Shown: positions 1-6,606 of the stretch, piece by piece | Numbering within the stretch: position 1 is the stretch's first letter | Layout of the letters: every line of letters begins with the position of its first letter | Position numbers and translations under genes: made by a program | From: Peptococcaceae bacterium | GTDB lineage: Bacteria; Bacillota; Peptococcia; DRI-13; UBA5745 | Assembly (NCBI GenBank): GCA_031264885.1 | Contig: JAISDM010000060.1 | Coordinates: forward strand, 1-9,364 | DNA length: 9,364 bases | Reading direction: 5' to 3' | The notes under the pieces: model-generated | The model's database searches: none | The model's input: only the letters and a program-made list of their open reading frames with translations | What the model was told of the DNA's origin: nothing

Positions 1-845
1 CTCATTTTACCGATGAAAGCCTGGCACTTCATGATTGATTTTTTCCCGTCTTCACCGAATGCCTCCCCGGGACACGAGAGAAAGCAGACTTTGCATTTGG
101 AACAGTAATCATACATTCCCGCGTAATCCTTTTCGTCCGGCGCCGTCTCCCAATCGGTTACCACGCTGATTAACCTGCCGCAGGAACCGGCCTTCGATAT
201 AATGTTGGTCATCAGCCCGAATGTACCGAGACCGGTGACAAACGCCACATGACGCTCCGACCAGTTACTTGAGTAGAGCGGTCTTGAACGGTCTCCGTCG
301 TCACGCACCTTCGCCCAGTACCTATCGTCAGCCTGAGGCATAACAGCCTGGTGTCCGGACGCTGTCAACGCGTCCCGTACAAGCGCGCCGGTGGATAAAA
401 GATGCTGCTGACCGTCTATTCTCGCGTAACGCCACTCCATGGAAGGAATGACCGGGTCTTTGATATTGGACTGAATCACACGGTCGGAAAAAGGCATAAA
501 GATGGATATGACGGTTTTAGCGTCAGGGATCCAATCACTGGGAAGCATATGATGCGCGCCGACAACCCCGGGCTCTTTCAGCTTCTTAAATCCGTCGTCT
601 GAAGCGGATCCGTAGGCTAAAAGCGGCGGCTTATAAAATCGCATCCCGACATATTCTTCGGGTTTATCCTTGTTAAGTACGGCCCACTCGGAGTTGCTGG
701 TATTTTGACGCGAAAAATTATTCGCGTAAAAGTTGTGTTTCAGCCTTTCCAGTTCTTCTTCTGTTTCCGCGATAGGAGATAAGTAATTTGTTAATGGGTT
801 TTCAGAAAACCCGGTTGCGATTTCATATAGATAATTCTTATCCAT
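1..845 (-). CDS. QueG-like 4Fe-4S protein (epoxyqueuosine reductase-related), 3' end outside window
   Basis: This reading frame is open from the ATG at 845 to the left edge (281 codons seen, no stop), so the C-terminus is missing. Around residues 197-210 it has an E-R-H-V-A...G-L-G-T-F-G segment, which resembles the ERHAA...GLGxFG region of QueG-type epoxyqueuosine reductases. A ferredoxin motif follows, with Cys at 248, 251, 254 and 258 (CxxCxxCxxxCP), and there is a further Cys at 274 that may begin a second cluster. QueG and its relatives, including reductive dehalogenases, bind cobalamin plus Fe-S clusters; whether this protein binds a corrinoid cannot be judged from the part seen. It starts 5 bp after the flavoprotein stop (TGA, AAAGG, ATG) and is evidently co-transcribed as the last visible gene of the glycyl-radical operon. 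I infer a redox role in that pathway rather than tRNA modification, from context only. The family call is fairly firm; the function is unknown. Confidence 0.85.
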   Translation of the reverse strand, partial: MDKNYLYEIATGFSENPLTNYLSPIAETEEELERLKHNFYANNFSRQNTSNSEWAVLNKDKPEEYVGMRFYKPPLLAYGSASDDGFKKLKEPGVVGAHHMLPSDWIPDAKTVISIFMPFSDRVIQSNIKDPVIPSMEWRYARIDGQQHLLSTGALVRDALTASGHQAVMPQADDRYWAKVRDDGDRSRPLYSSNWSERHVAFVTGLGTFGLMTNIISKAGSCGRLISVVTDWETAPDEKDYAGMYDYCSKCKVCFLSCPGEAFGEDGKKSIMKCQAFIGKM

Positions 846-850
846 CCTTT

Positions 851-2149
851 TCACGCTCTCTCATTTCTCGCATAAACAGGACCGTCGGGCAAATCTCTCG
901 TCATTTTGCTGTCGCGATTGAGGAAACCGTCCTCAATCCAGCGTTTGGATTGCTCAACCAGCTGGTCGCTTATTTTCAGCACCAAACCGTTTTTTTCGAG
1001 CAGACTCTGCAGCTTTCCGATCAGGACAGATTTGTCTTGCGCGAAGATAGACGCGGCGCTTCCCGCCGCCTGCCCGGTCAGCGCGCAGACCGGGATCACA
1101 CGCGTGATCTCCCATCCGCTGCCATTTGCGGAGGAGATAATCCGGCCCGCCGCGAAAATATTCCGGATCGTCCCGACGATGAGCGAACCGAAGGGTATCT
1201 CATATACCGGTTCAGGGATGTTCCAGATGCCTGTGGTTCCGATACTGTCCCCGTAATGCTTGCCGGCGTCTTCCGTTCTCAGTGTATGAACCCCTTTGAT
1301 CCGGCGGGTCGTCCGGTACTGCGCCTGACTGGGGAAAGTCGTGAAGACCAGACTGGGATCGGCTTTCATCCTGTTTTTGGCGCCCTCCCGGGCAGTTATA
1401 ATAAACTCGGTGATCTCACGCGCGTCCGTTCCCCTGAATTTCGGCGTCTCAGGCGGAAGACCCGCGCCGGAAAAGCTGCCGATCGCCATGATCTTGACAA
1501 ATTTCGGAGGGAAACCGGCCTGTGAAAAGATGAAGTCATTGTTGTCCGATTGGCAGTACGCCCAGAGCGTGCAGAAATTGTTCTGTTCCAAGCACGGCGC
1601 GCCCGCCTGATAAAAAACATCGGCGTCTCCGGAGGCGTCCACTACGGCTTTGCAGCGGTACGCCTGCCTGCCGGATTTGTTCTCAACGATCACAGCGGTA
1701 CAGAGACCGTCCTCCATGACTACATCGCAGAAAACAGTATCCAATAGGATATCCGCCTTTGCGTCACGAACCAATTCGTCCAGCGCGACCATAAACGCCG
1801 GCGCGTTAAAAATCGTTTCGTAGCGGATTTTTGTATCCGCCTCCCAGGGGCCTCCGCGCCATTCTTCGGGCAGACTGTCATACCCGTATTTTATCGACGC
1901 GTAGAGCAGTTCTTCCGATATGCCGCTGTGTATCTTATGTCCCATGCCGTCGCATATGGGCAGATACACAACGATCAGTCCCGCGGTGGCCAATCCGCCC
2001 AGCATGGTTGTTTTCTCAATCAGAAGTGTTTTTGCGCCATTCCGCGTGGCCGCCAGCGCGGCGGCGACGCCCGCGACGCCGCCGCCCACCACGATAACGT
2101 CATAATCGCCGCGGACTTGCGTCTCTATTTTTTCGCGAATGTATTCCAT
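851..2149 (-). CDS. FAD-dependent oxidoreductase (FAD_oxidored type)
   Basis: A 432-residue cytosolic flavoprotein with no signal peptide or membrane segment. Residues 16-46 form a classic dinucleotide-binding fold: Y-D-V-I-V-V-G-G-G-V-A-G with GxGxxG at 22-27 and the ribose-binding acid E45. A second conserved block near the C-terminus (about 335-375: F-A-A-G-R-I-I-S..., then R-V-I-P-V, then T-G-Q-A-A-G-S-A-A) is the FAD-contacting signature of the FAD_oxidored family. The middle part carries the substrate-binding domain and gives no specific clue. GGAGG at 2160-2164 lies 10 nt before the ATG and supports this start. It follows the aconitase-X small subunit by 38 bp and precedes the QueG-like gene by 5 bp, so it belongs to the operon. 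Members of this family oxidise or reduce small organic acids, and many remain unassigned. A role in oxidising or reducing the product of the upstream dehydratases is inference. Confidence 0.92.
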   Translation of the reverse strand: MEYIREKIETQVRGDYDVIVVGGGVAGVAAALAATRNGAKTLLIEKTTMLGGLATAGLIVVYLPICDGMGHKIHSGISEELLYASIKYGYDSLPEEWRGGPWEADTKIRYETIFNAPAFMVALDELVRDAKADILLDTVFCDVVMEDGLCTAVIVENKSGRQAYRCKAVVDASGDADVFYQAGAPCLEQNNFCTLWAYCQSDNNDFIFSQAGFPPKFVKIMAIGSFSGAGLPPETPKFRGTDAREITEFIITAREGAKNRMKADPSLVFTTFPSQAQYRTTRRIKGVHTLRTEDAGKHYGDSIGTTGIWNIPEPVYEIPFGSLIVGTIRNIFAAGRIISSANGSGWEITRVIPVCALTGQAAGSAASIFAQDKSVLIGKLQSLLEKNGLVLKISDQLVEQSKRWIEDGFLNRDSKMTRDLPDGPVYARNERA

Positions 2150-2188
2150 AGCTGCCCATCCTCCATCCGAATGACTGCCGAACTGAGC

Positions 2189-2593
2189 TCAGTCTTTTTT
2201 GTAAACGACGATATAGCCCTCGTCTCCGTTAACAAAGACCGTGTCGCCGGTTTCGATAACGGTGGTCGGATCAATTTCCGTATCAGACACAGAGGGTACG
2301 CGCGCCAGACTTGCGCAGGTCGCGGAAAGAGCGTTGGACTTGTGGTGGACAAAAGCCCCCGCGATATTGGCTCCCTGGCCGTATGCCGTAAATCCGCCGG
2401 AACCGCGGGCGTATGTATAAACAAGTATTTTACCTTTGTAGGGGATCCCGTACAAAGGATGATTGCGCTCCGTAACGAAGCCTCCCGCCGGGCTGCAGTT
2501 TGTGAATCCCTCAAGCGGGCCAGGGGAGACGAGGGCCTCTCCTGTTATCTGTCCGCCGAATTCCTTACGGCCGTTAATACGAATTTCTTTCAT
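2189..2593 (-). CDS. Aconitase X small subunit (swivel domain, DUF126)
   Basis: A 134-residue protein matching the swivel domain of aconitase X. It opens with the typical G-R-K-E-F-G-G...G-E-A-L-V-S, continues with S-P-A-G-G-F (34-39) and H-P-L-Y-G (45-49), then G-K-I-L-V (54-58) and R-G-S-G-G (63-67). The Ser at 65 sits where the family has its conserved loop serine, although the usual GRGSS-type loop is here A-R-G-S-G-G. In archaeal and some bacterial systems this subunit is a separate chain; in others it is fused to the catalytic domain. The start at 2593 is chosen because GGAGG, inside the last codons of the large-subunit gene, lies just upstream and the protein then begins as family members do. 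Longer upstream extensions only re-read the large-subunit gene in another frame. It pairs with the large subunit 5 bp upstream. Known activities of the complex are dehydrations (cis-3-hydroxyproline; mevalonate 5-phosphate). Confidence 0.93.
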   Translation of the reverse strand: MKEIRINGRKEFGGQITGEALVSPGPLEGFTNCSPAGGFVTERNHPLYGIPYKGKILVYTYARGSGGFTAYGQGANIAGAFVHHKSNALSATCASLARVPSVSDTEIDPTTVIETGDTVFVNGDEGYIVVYKKD

Positions 2594-2598
2594 AGCAT

Positions 2599-3870
2599 TT
2601 ACCTCCAGTCCCCGCGCCATTTGCCCGTCAGCGCAGCCTGAACGCAGTCCTCCTTGGAACCGTAGCACACATGCAGAGGCTTTTCCGGAGTAGAGAATCT
2701 GCCCGTGATATAGTAAGACTGTTTCGCGGAATCCATCGCCACGGTCCGGATGCCTTCGGGCATACCCATTGCGGCGGGACATGTGCCTGTCAGAAGCGTC
2801 GCGCCGGCGTCTTCAAATATTTTGAGGAAGCCCTGCGACTTCGCGAGATCGTACAGCCAGGGAGAAGTCATAATCCACATACGAACCTTAACCTTCTTCC
2901 CTTCCAGCAGCTGCGACACACGCCAAAGATCCACGATGTTGTAATGCGGACAGCCCAGGAAGACAAAATCCACCTCGTCAGCCGGGAGATAGTTGATCTT
3001 CTCGTATGCCTGCCGCAGTTCTGTCTCTCCAAGTACGAAGGTTTTCCGCGGCTGTTTTCCGCTAAGGGCAAATTCCACTGTCGGCGCTTCGGGCGTCACG
3101 CCCGGGATATGATACATCGGAACGGATCCGCCGGTGTTCAGCGCCGCGTTAAATTTAACAAGTTTTGATGTGCTGGCGGAAACCGTGCCTGTGACCGCGG
3201 GCACAGCCAACTCGGCCAGCTCGCCGATCGCAAAGCCGTAAACATCCCATTCCAGTTCTGACTGAATAGGCCGACCGGCTTTGATCAATACCGTGGCGCG
3301 CCGGTTTTCGGTGATATGCATTCCGTAATAGGGCGCTTTGCCCAGAAAACAGCTGGCAAACGAACCGTCCAGATTGACCCGCCCGCCGAGAACCGCGTTG
3401 CAATAAGGAACGGCCGAACTCTCGGTCCAGGAACAGTGCTGGCCTACTGTGGGCCAGAAAGTGGATGTAAGATAATTCGCGCATGAATGTGACGTAAAAA
3501 CGCCCATTTTCCGATAAAGAGACATATATTCCTCGCCGCGCAGTTTTTCATTGTACGCCGGATCCTCATGCTGAGGTATTCCGCATTTTTCCCAACCGTG
3601 AAACGGCACCTGGGGTATCGGAACCTTATTCGAGCAGGTCGGAATCTTGAACTTCGCGCCGGATTCCGCCAGATCGCGGAGCGCCTCCAGCGGGAAACCG
3701 AATTTTCCCCGCCCTCCCGCCACATGCGTAAAATCTCCCGTGCCATCGAGATCCACCAGACGTTCCGCTCCGGCTATCTCCGCCAAATCCACCAACTGTT
3801 CCATACACTTTTGCCGCACCACCCCCTCTTCACCCTGCAGCATTCTTTTTTCTTCATCGGTCAGATACAT
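2599..3870 (-). CDS. Aconitase X large (catalytic) subunit (DUF521)
   Basis: A 423-residue cytosolic Fe-S hydro-lyase subunit. It starts M-Y-L-T-D-E-E-K-R-M-L-Q-G, typical of the family. It has cysteines at the expected places: H-S-C130-A-N-Y, followed by the W-T-E-S-S-A block (148-153), G-C307-P-H, and T-C364-P-A. By analogy these three Cys would hold the Fe-S cluster. The C-terminal V-C-Y-G-S-K-E-D-C-V-Q-A-A-L also fits. Family members dehydrate cis-3-hydroxy-L-proline (bacterial type) or mevalonate 5-phosphate (archaeal type); which substrate applies here, or whether it is a third one, cannot be told. The ATG at 3870 is preceded at 7 nt by AAGGAG that overlaps the stop of the glycyl radical enzyme gene (TAAGGAG). 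The frame remains open upstream but only as an out-of-frame reading of that gene. Translational coupling with both neighbours suggests a shared pathway. Confidence 0.94.
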   Translation of the reverse strand: MYLTDEEKRMLQGEEGVVRQKCMEQLVDLAEIAGAERLVDLDGTGDFTHVAGGRGKFGFPLEALRDLAESGAKFKIPTCSNKVPIPQVPFHGWEKCGIPQHEDPAYNEKLRGEEYMSLYRKMGVFTSHSCANYLTSTFWPTVGQHCSWTESSAVPYCNAVLGGRVNLDGSFASCFLGKAPYYGMHITENRRATVLIKAGRPIQSELEWDVYGFAIGELAELAVPAVTGTVSASTSKLVKFNAALNTGGSVPMYHIPGVTPEAPTVEFALSGKQPRKTFVLGETELRQAYEKINYLPADEVDFVFLGCPHYNIVDLWRVSQLLEGKKVKVRMWIMTSPWLYDLAKSQGFLKIFEDAGATLLTGTCPAAMGMPEGIRTVAMDSAKQSYYITGRFSTPEKPLHVCYGSKEDCVQAALTGKWRGDWR

Positions 3871-3881
3871 AATCCCACTCC

Positions 3882-6308
3882 TTACATTCTGATTTCGTTT
3901 CGAGAAATAATATCGTTCTGCATATCGCGGTCGAGTTCTATGAAGTAGGCGGAGTAGCCCGCTATGCGCACCACGAGGTTGCGGTATTCCTGGGGATTTT
4001 TCTGCGCGGCGCGCATCGTTTCGGTGTCGACTATGTTGTACTGGCATTCAAGACCGCCGCTCTCAAAGTAGGTTCTTGTCATATCGCGGAGTTTGGCAAT
4101 CCCGTCTTCTCTCGATAGGACAGATGGATGTATGCGGATGTTCAGCGCCATTCCGTCCATGAAACGGGAGTGATCCCAACAACAGGAGGATGTGAAGATT
4201 GCGGTAGGACCGTTTTTGTCGCGTCCCTGCGCGGGAGAAATAGCATCGGCTATGGGTTCGCCGGTCTTGCGCCCGTCGGGCGTCGCCCAGGTGACCCAGC
4301 CCTGCGCTACGTGGTCGGCAGCGCCGTACATGCCGCCTTTATAGACTTTGGATCGCTGCGATGAACACTCGGAACACTGCTTGTAATATGTGTCGACCAC
4401 CCATTTGAGCTCCGCGTCGGCGTAGGGATCGGCATTCCCGTAATGCGGGACCTCGGAGAGTATCTGCTGGCGCAGCGGTTCATAGCCCTCCCAGTTTGCC
4501 ATGACGGCGTCATAGAGTTCGCGGGTGGTACAGAGTTTCTTGTCAAAGCACATATACTTAATGGCCGTGAGGCTGTCGGCGATTGTCGCCAGACCTGTGG
4601 CCGTTCCGCCATAGGAGTTGTATTTGCAGCCGCCCGCCGCGCAATCAACGCCTTTTTCCATGCAGCCTTCCATTGAGATGGACAGATTTGCGAAGGGTTG
4701 GTTATAGGGCATCATGTACTCGGCATAGTTGTTGAGAGTGATGTACCACTTAAAAAGGTAGTTGGAGAGCTTCTCATAAGCGTCTCTCACTTCTTGATAA
4801 CTCTGCATCTCATAGAGATAACCGGAGTGGAGGGGGGACTGTTTGCCCGCAAGCGGGTTTATCCCGTCGTTTATCGCCATTGTCATGACAATCCCGTAGT
4901 ATATACCGGCGTGCGCCGCGCCGACGCCGTCTCCCGCGGGATAGTCATTGCCGGAACCGACAATCTCCTGGCAGCCTATGATGGAATAGTCGCGCGCATC
5001 CTCAAGTGAGAAGCCAAGTTCGCGCATGGCGCCGGGAATAATGACGTCGTCGTTCTGAAAGAGTGGCAGTCCGCCTACAAGGCGCGAGGTCTCAAGCGCG
5101 CAATTCCAAAGTTCATCCGGAGTATCTTTCGTTATGCGCAGGGAAATCGTGGGATCGTGCAATTTGAGACGCCCCACTGTTTCGAGTACCATATATGTGA
5201 GAGGATTAACGGCGCACTCGCCGGTTTCCGGAACGCAGCCGCCTATGGTTGTGTGTTGGTACGTGTTGCCGATGCCCGAAACTTTTGACATGGATCCGAG
5301 GTCGCCCTGGTAGAACGTGTTGGCCTTGAGAAAGAACGCGTCCACGAGTTCCTGTGCCTCGTCGATGGTGAGAACGCCTTCGTCGAGGTCTTTTTTGAGA
5401 TAGGGCCACGTGTACTGGTCAAAGCGCCCGAGAGACGCGCCGGGGAAGCTGTTGTCCAGGTCGAGGTACAGCTTGTAAAGCAGCGTGGCCTGACAGGCTT
5501 CCCAGAAATTGCGGCAAGGGTTAACCGATATCCAATTGAGACTGTCGGCCATCTTCTCAAGCTCCGCCTTTCTTCCGGGATTTTTTTCGGTTTCCGCTTT
5601 CTCAGAGGCGAGTTCCGCATAGCGGCGGATAAGCGTCGTGGCGGCGTCACAGGCAATGGCTGCCGACTTATAGAACATATATTTCGATATATCGCCGCCC
5701 ATAATGTTGCCCTGGCGCGCGTCCATGTAGTCCTGCGCCTGTTTGCGTATGGCGCCGTAACCTACATTTATTATCTTTTGGTAGCCTGGCGTAAGATGTC
5801 CCGGAGGCACGAGGGTTCCTGGCCGACCGGCGCGGCCAAAGTCGCTGGCCATAAGGTCGATGTATTCCTGAGCCCCATCCGGCAGCCAGAAGTCTTTGCG
5901 GTAGCTGAATTCCGCCATTTTTGGAGCGTACACGCGCATGGTGTTGATGTCCTCCTGCGATATACACAGCCGCAGTTCTTGCCCCTCGGGGTTATGCCAG
6001 AGCCCGTCGCCTTTAAGCGTCCATTCCTTCTCTATATCTACCAACATCGGCCATACGGCGCCGCTCTGTCCGCAGAACGCCTTGCCCTTATTGCCGACAA
6101 ACCAGTCGTCGTCCTCAATGCGGAGTGTAATTCTTTCATAGACGTATTTTGTGATCAGCGGTCTGCGAATAATCGGCACTATGCCTTTGTATTTCATGTT
6201 GGCCTCATATTGGATAACGGTCCTCTCGGAGTCTCCCTGAATCGTCCTGTCGCGTACTTTTTGTCTGAATTTCCACACACGGTCTGTATACGGCCTGAAT
6301 TTGTACAT
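3882..6308 (-). CDS. Glycyl radical enzyme of the pyruvate formate-lyase superfamily, class unassigned
   Basis: An 808-residue, full-length glycyl radical enzyme. Near the C-terminus is the radical-bearing loop V-V-R-I-A-G784-Y-S-A-Y-F, with the glycine 25 residues from the end as in pyruvate formate-lyase. The thiyl-radical cysteine is C446 in I-I-G-C-Q-E448. The Cys-x-Glu arrangement is that of the dehydratase/lyase branch (glycerol and diol dehydratases, choline lyase, hydroxyproline dehydratase, arylacetate decarboxylases) rather than formate-lyase with its Cys-Cys pair. The usual family blocks are present: G-R-F-D-Q-Y about a third of the way in, H-D-P-T-I-S-L-R-I before the active site, and G-G-C-K-Y-N after it. 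The Gln after the Cys and the G-S-G-N-D-Y-P stretch that follows do not match a class I recognise. I start it at 6308 because AAGGGGGG (6316-6323) is a good ribosome site for that ATG but would lie inside a CDS begun at 6326. First gene of the operon; no activating enzyme is visible nearby. Confidence 0.95.
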   Translation of the reverse strand: MYKFRPYTDRVWKFRQKVRDRTIQGDSERTVIQYEANMKYKGIVPIIRRPLITKYVYERITLRIEDDDWFVGNKGKAFCGQSGAVWPMLVDIEKEWTLKGDGLWHNPEGQELRLCISQEDINTMRVYAPKMAEFSYRKDFWLPDGAQEYIDLMASDFGRAGRPGTLVPPGHLTPGYQKIINVGYGAIRKQAQDYMDARQGNIMGGDISKYMFYKSAAIACDAATTLIRRYAELASEKAETEKNPGRKAELEKMADSLNWISVNPCRNFWEACQATLLYKLYLDLDNSFPGASLGRFDQYTWPYLKKDLDEGVLTIDEAQELVDAFFLKANTFYQGDLGSMSKVSGIGNTYQHTTIGGCVPETGECAVNPLTYMVLETVGRLKLHDPTISLRITKDTPDELWNCALETSRLVGGLPLFQNDDVIIPGAMRELGFSLEDARDYSIIGCQEIVGSGNDYPAGDGVGAAHAGIYYGIVMTMAINDGINPLAGKQSPLHSGYLYEMQSYQEVRDAYEKLSNYLFKWYITLNNYAEYMMPYNQPFANLSISMEGCMEKGVDCAAGGCKYNSYGGTATGLATIADSLTAIKYMCFDKKLCTTRELYDAVMANWEGYEPLRQQILSEVPHYGNADPYADAELKWVVDTYYKQCSECSSQRSKVYKGGMYGAADHVAQGWVTWATPDGRKTGEPIADAISPAQGRDKNGPTAIFTSSCCWDHSRFMDGMALNIRIHPSVLSREDGIAKLRDMTRTYFESGGLECQYNIVDTETMRAAQKNPQEYRNLVVRIAGYSAYFIELDRDMQNDIISRNEIRM

Positions 6309-6315
6309 TTTATAT

Positions 6316-6323
6316 CCCCCCTT
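6316..6323 (-). promoter_or_regulatory. Shine-Dalgarno site of the glycyl radical enzyme gene
   Basis: AAGGGGGG on the minus strand, 7 nt before the ATG at 6308. It decides the start: an in-frame ATG at 6326 lies upstream of this site and has no ribosome site of its own. Confidence 0.6.
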
Positions 6324-6326
6324 CAT

Positions 6327-6460
6327 TACTTAGAAACGCCGGTTTAACAAGGGCTTTGAGTATTCCTTTACGTACCGTATATAGAATTTTTTCCAGAAAC
6401 CTATACTATTCTGGAAAATTAATTTCGTGATTTTATATCCATTTTAAGGGATTTATGACG
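6327..6460 (-). promoter_or_regulatory. Probable promoter/leader region of the glycyl radical operon
   Basis: The operon must be transcribed from here, because a strong intrinsic terminator lies directly upstream. The A/T-rich stretch 6421-6450 reads TATAAAAT on the minus strand and is the best -10-like sequence. I could not find a -35 box at 16-18 nt, so no promoter is called base by base. The dyad at 6389-6418 lies between this box and the gene, a position where a bound repressor could block transcription. Confidence 0.35.
6389..6418. repeat. Perfect 10-bp dyad (TTTTCCAGAA / TTCTGGAAAA), left member of an inverted pair
   Basis: Arms 6389-6398 and 6409-6418 are exact reverse complements separated by 10 nt (ACCTATACTA). 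On the minus strand the element matches the element at 6513-6542 at 24 of 30 positions, including the central GTATAGGTTT. The symmetry and its place about 80 bp upstream of the glycyl radical enzyme start fit an operator for a dimeric regulator. The alternative is one terminal inverted repeat of a small mobile element (see the partner). Confidence 0.6.
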
Positions 6461-6461
6461 C

Positions 6462-6489
6462 AAAAAACCGCGGATTTCGCAATCCGCGG
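6462..6489 (-). terminator. Rho-independent terminator of the HgdB-like/activator unit
   Basis: A perfect 9-bp stem, CCGCGGATT (6468-6476) with AATCCGCGG (6481-6489), and a 4-nt loop. On the minus strand it is followed directly by six T (6462-6467). It lies about 117 bp after the stop of the upstream HgdB-like gene and separates that unit from the glycyl radical operon. On the plus strand there is no matching T-run, so it acts in one direction. Confidence 0.88.
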
Positions 6490-6512
6490 CGCCCGAAAAT
6501 TACATAAATTGG

Positions 6513-6542
6513 TTTTCCAGAAAGGTATAGGTTTTCGGAATC
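6513..6542. repeat. Right member of the inverted ~30-bp element pair
   Basis: Reads TTTTCCAGAAAGGTATAGG and onward on the plus strand. The stretch 6513-6533 matches the reverse complement of 6398-6418 at 19 of 21 positions. Its own right half (TTTTCGGAA) is a degraded form of the dyad. The two elements lie 124 bp centre to centre on either side of the terminator hairpin. This could be a second operator or the right end of a ~150-bp MITE-like element. The remaining gap to the upstream stop (6543-6606) is A/T-rich and holds a short ATCAATTGAT palindrome but no gene. Confidence 0.55.
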
Positions 6543-6606
6543 CTTAATCAATTGATGCAAGTTTACCACTTTCTGAATTTACAGTCAAGAAATTAATCTT
6601 TGATCT

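Noticed and set aside
788..1525. 245-codon open frame on the plus strand
   Set aside because: It is antisense to the FAD oxidoreductase, which has clear family motifs and a ribosome site. The product has no recognisable domain and an arginine-rich composition typical of shadow frames.
1928..2641. 237-codon open frame on the plus strand across the aconitase-X small subunit
   Set aside because: It overlaps two well-supported genes in antisense, with no family match and no convincing start.
3871..4047. Upstream extension of the aconitase-X large subunit
   Set aside because: It would overlap the radical-bearing C-terminus of the glycyl radical enzyme in another frame, and AAGGAG lies just before the ATG at 3870.
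6309..6326. Alternative start of the glycyl radical enzyme at 6326
   Set aside because: The G-rich ribosome site would fall inside the coding sequence; the ATG at 6308 is properly spaced from it.
5778..6347. 189-codon open frame on the plus strand over the 5' part of the glycyl radical enzyme
   Set aside because: Mirror of a strongly conserved gene; no domain and no ribosome site of note.
6421..6470. A full -35/-10 promoter for the glycyl radical operon
   Set aside because: TATAAAAT is present, but the nearest TTG-containing -35 candidate is about 20 nt away, too far to call an exact promoter.
6547..6556. ATCAATTGAT palindrome as an operator
   Set aside because: Ten bases in an A/T-rich spacer are expected by chance and no second copy was noticed.
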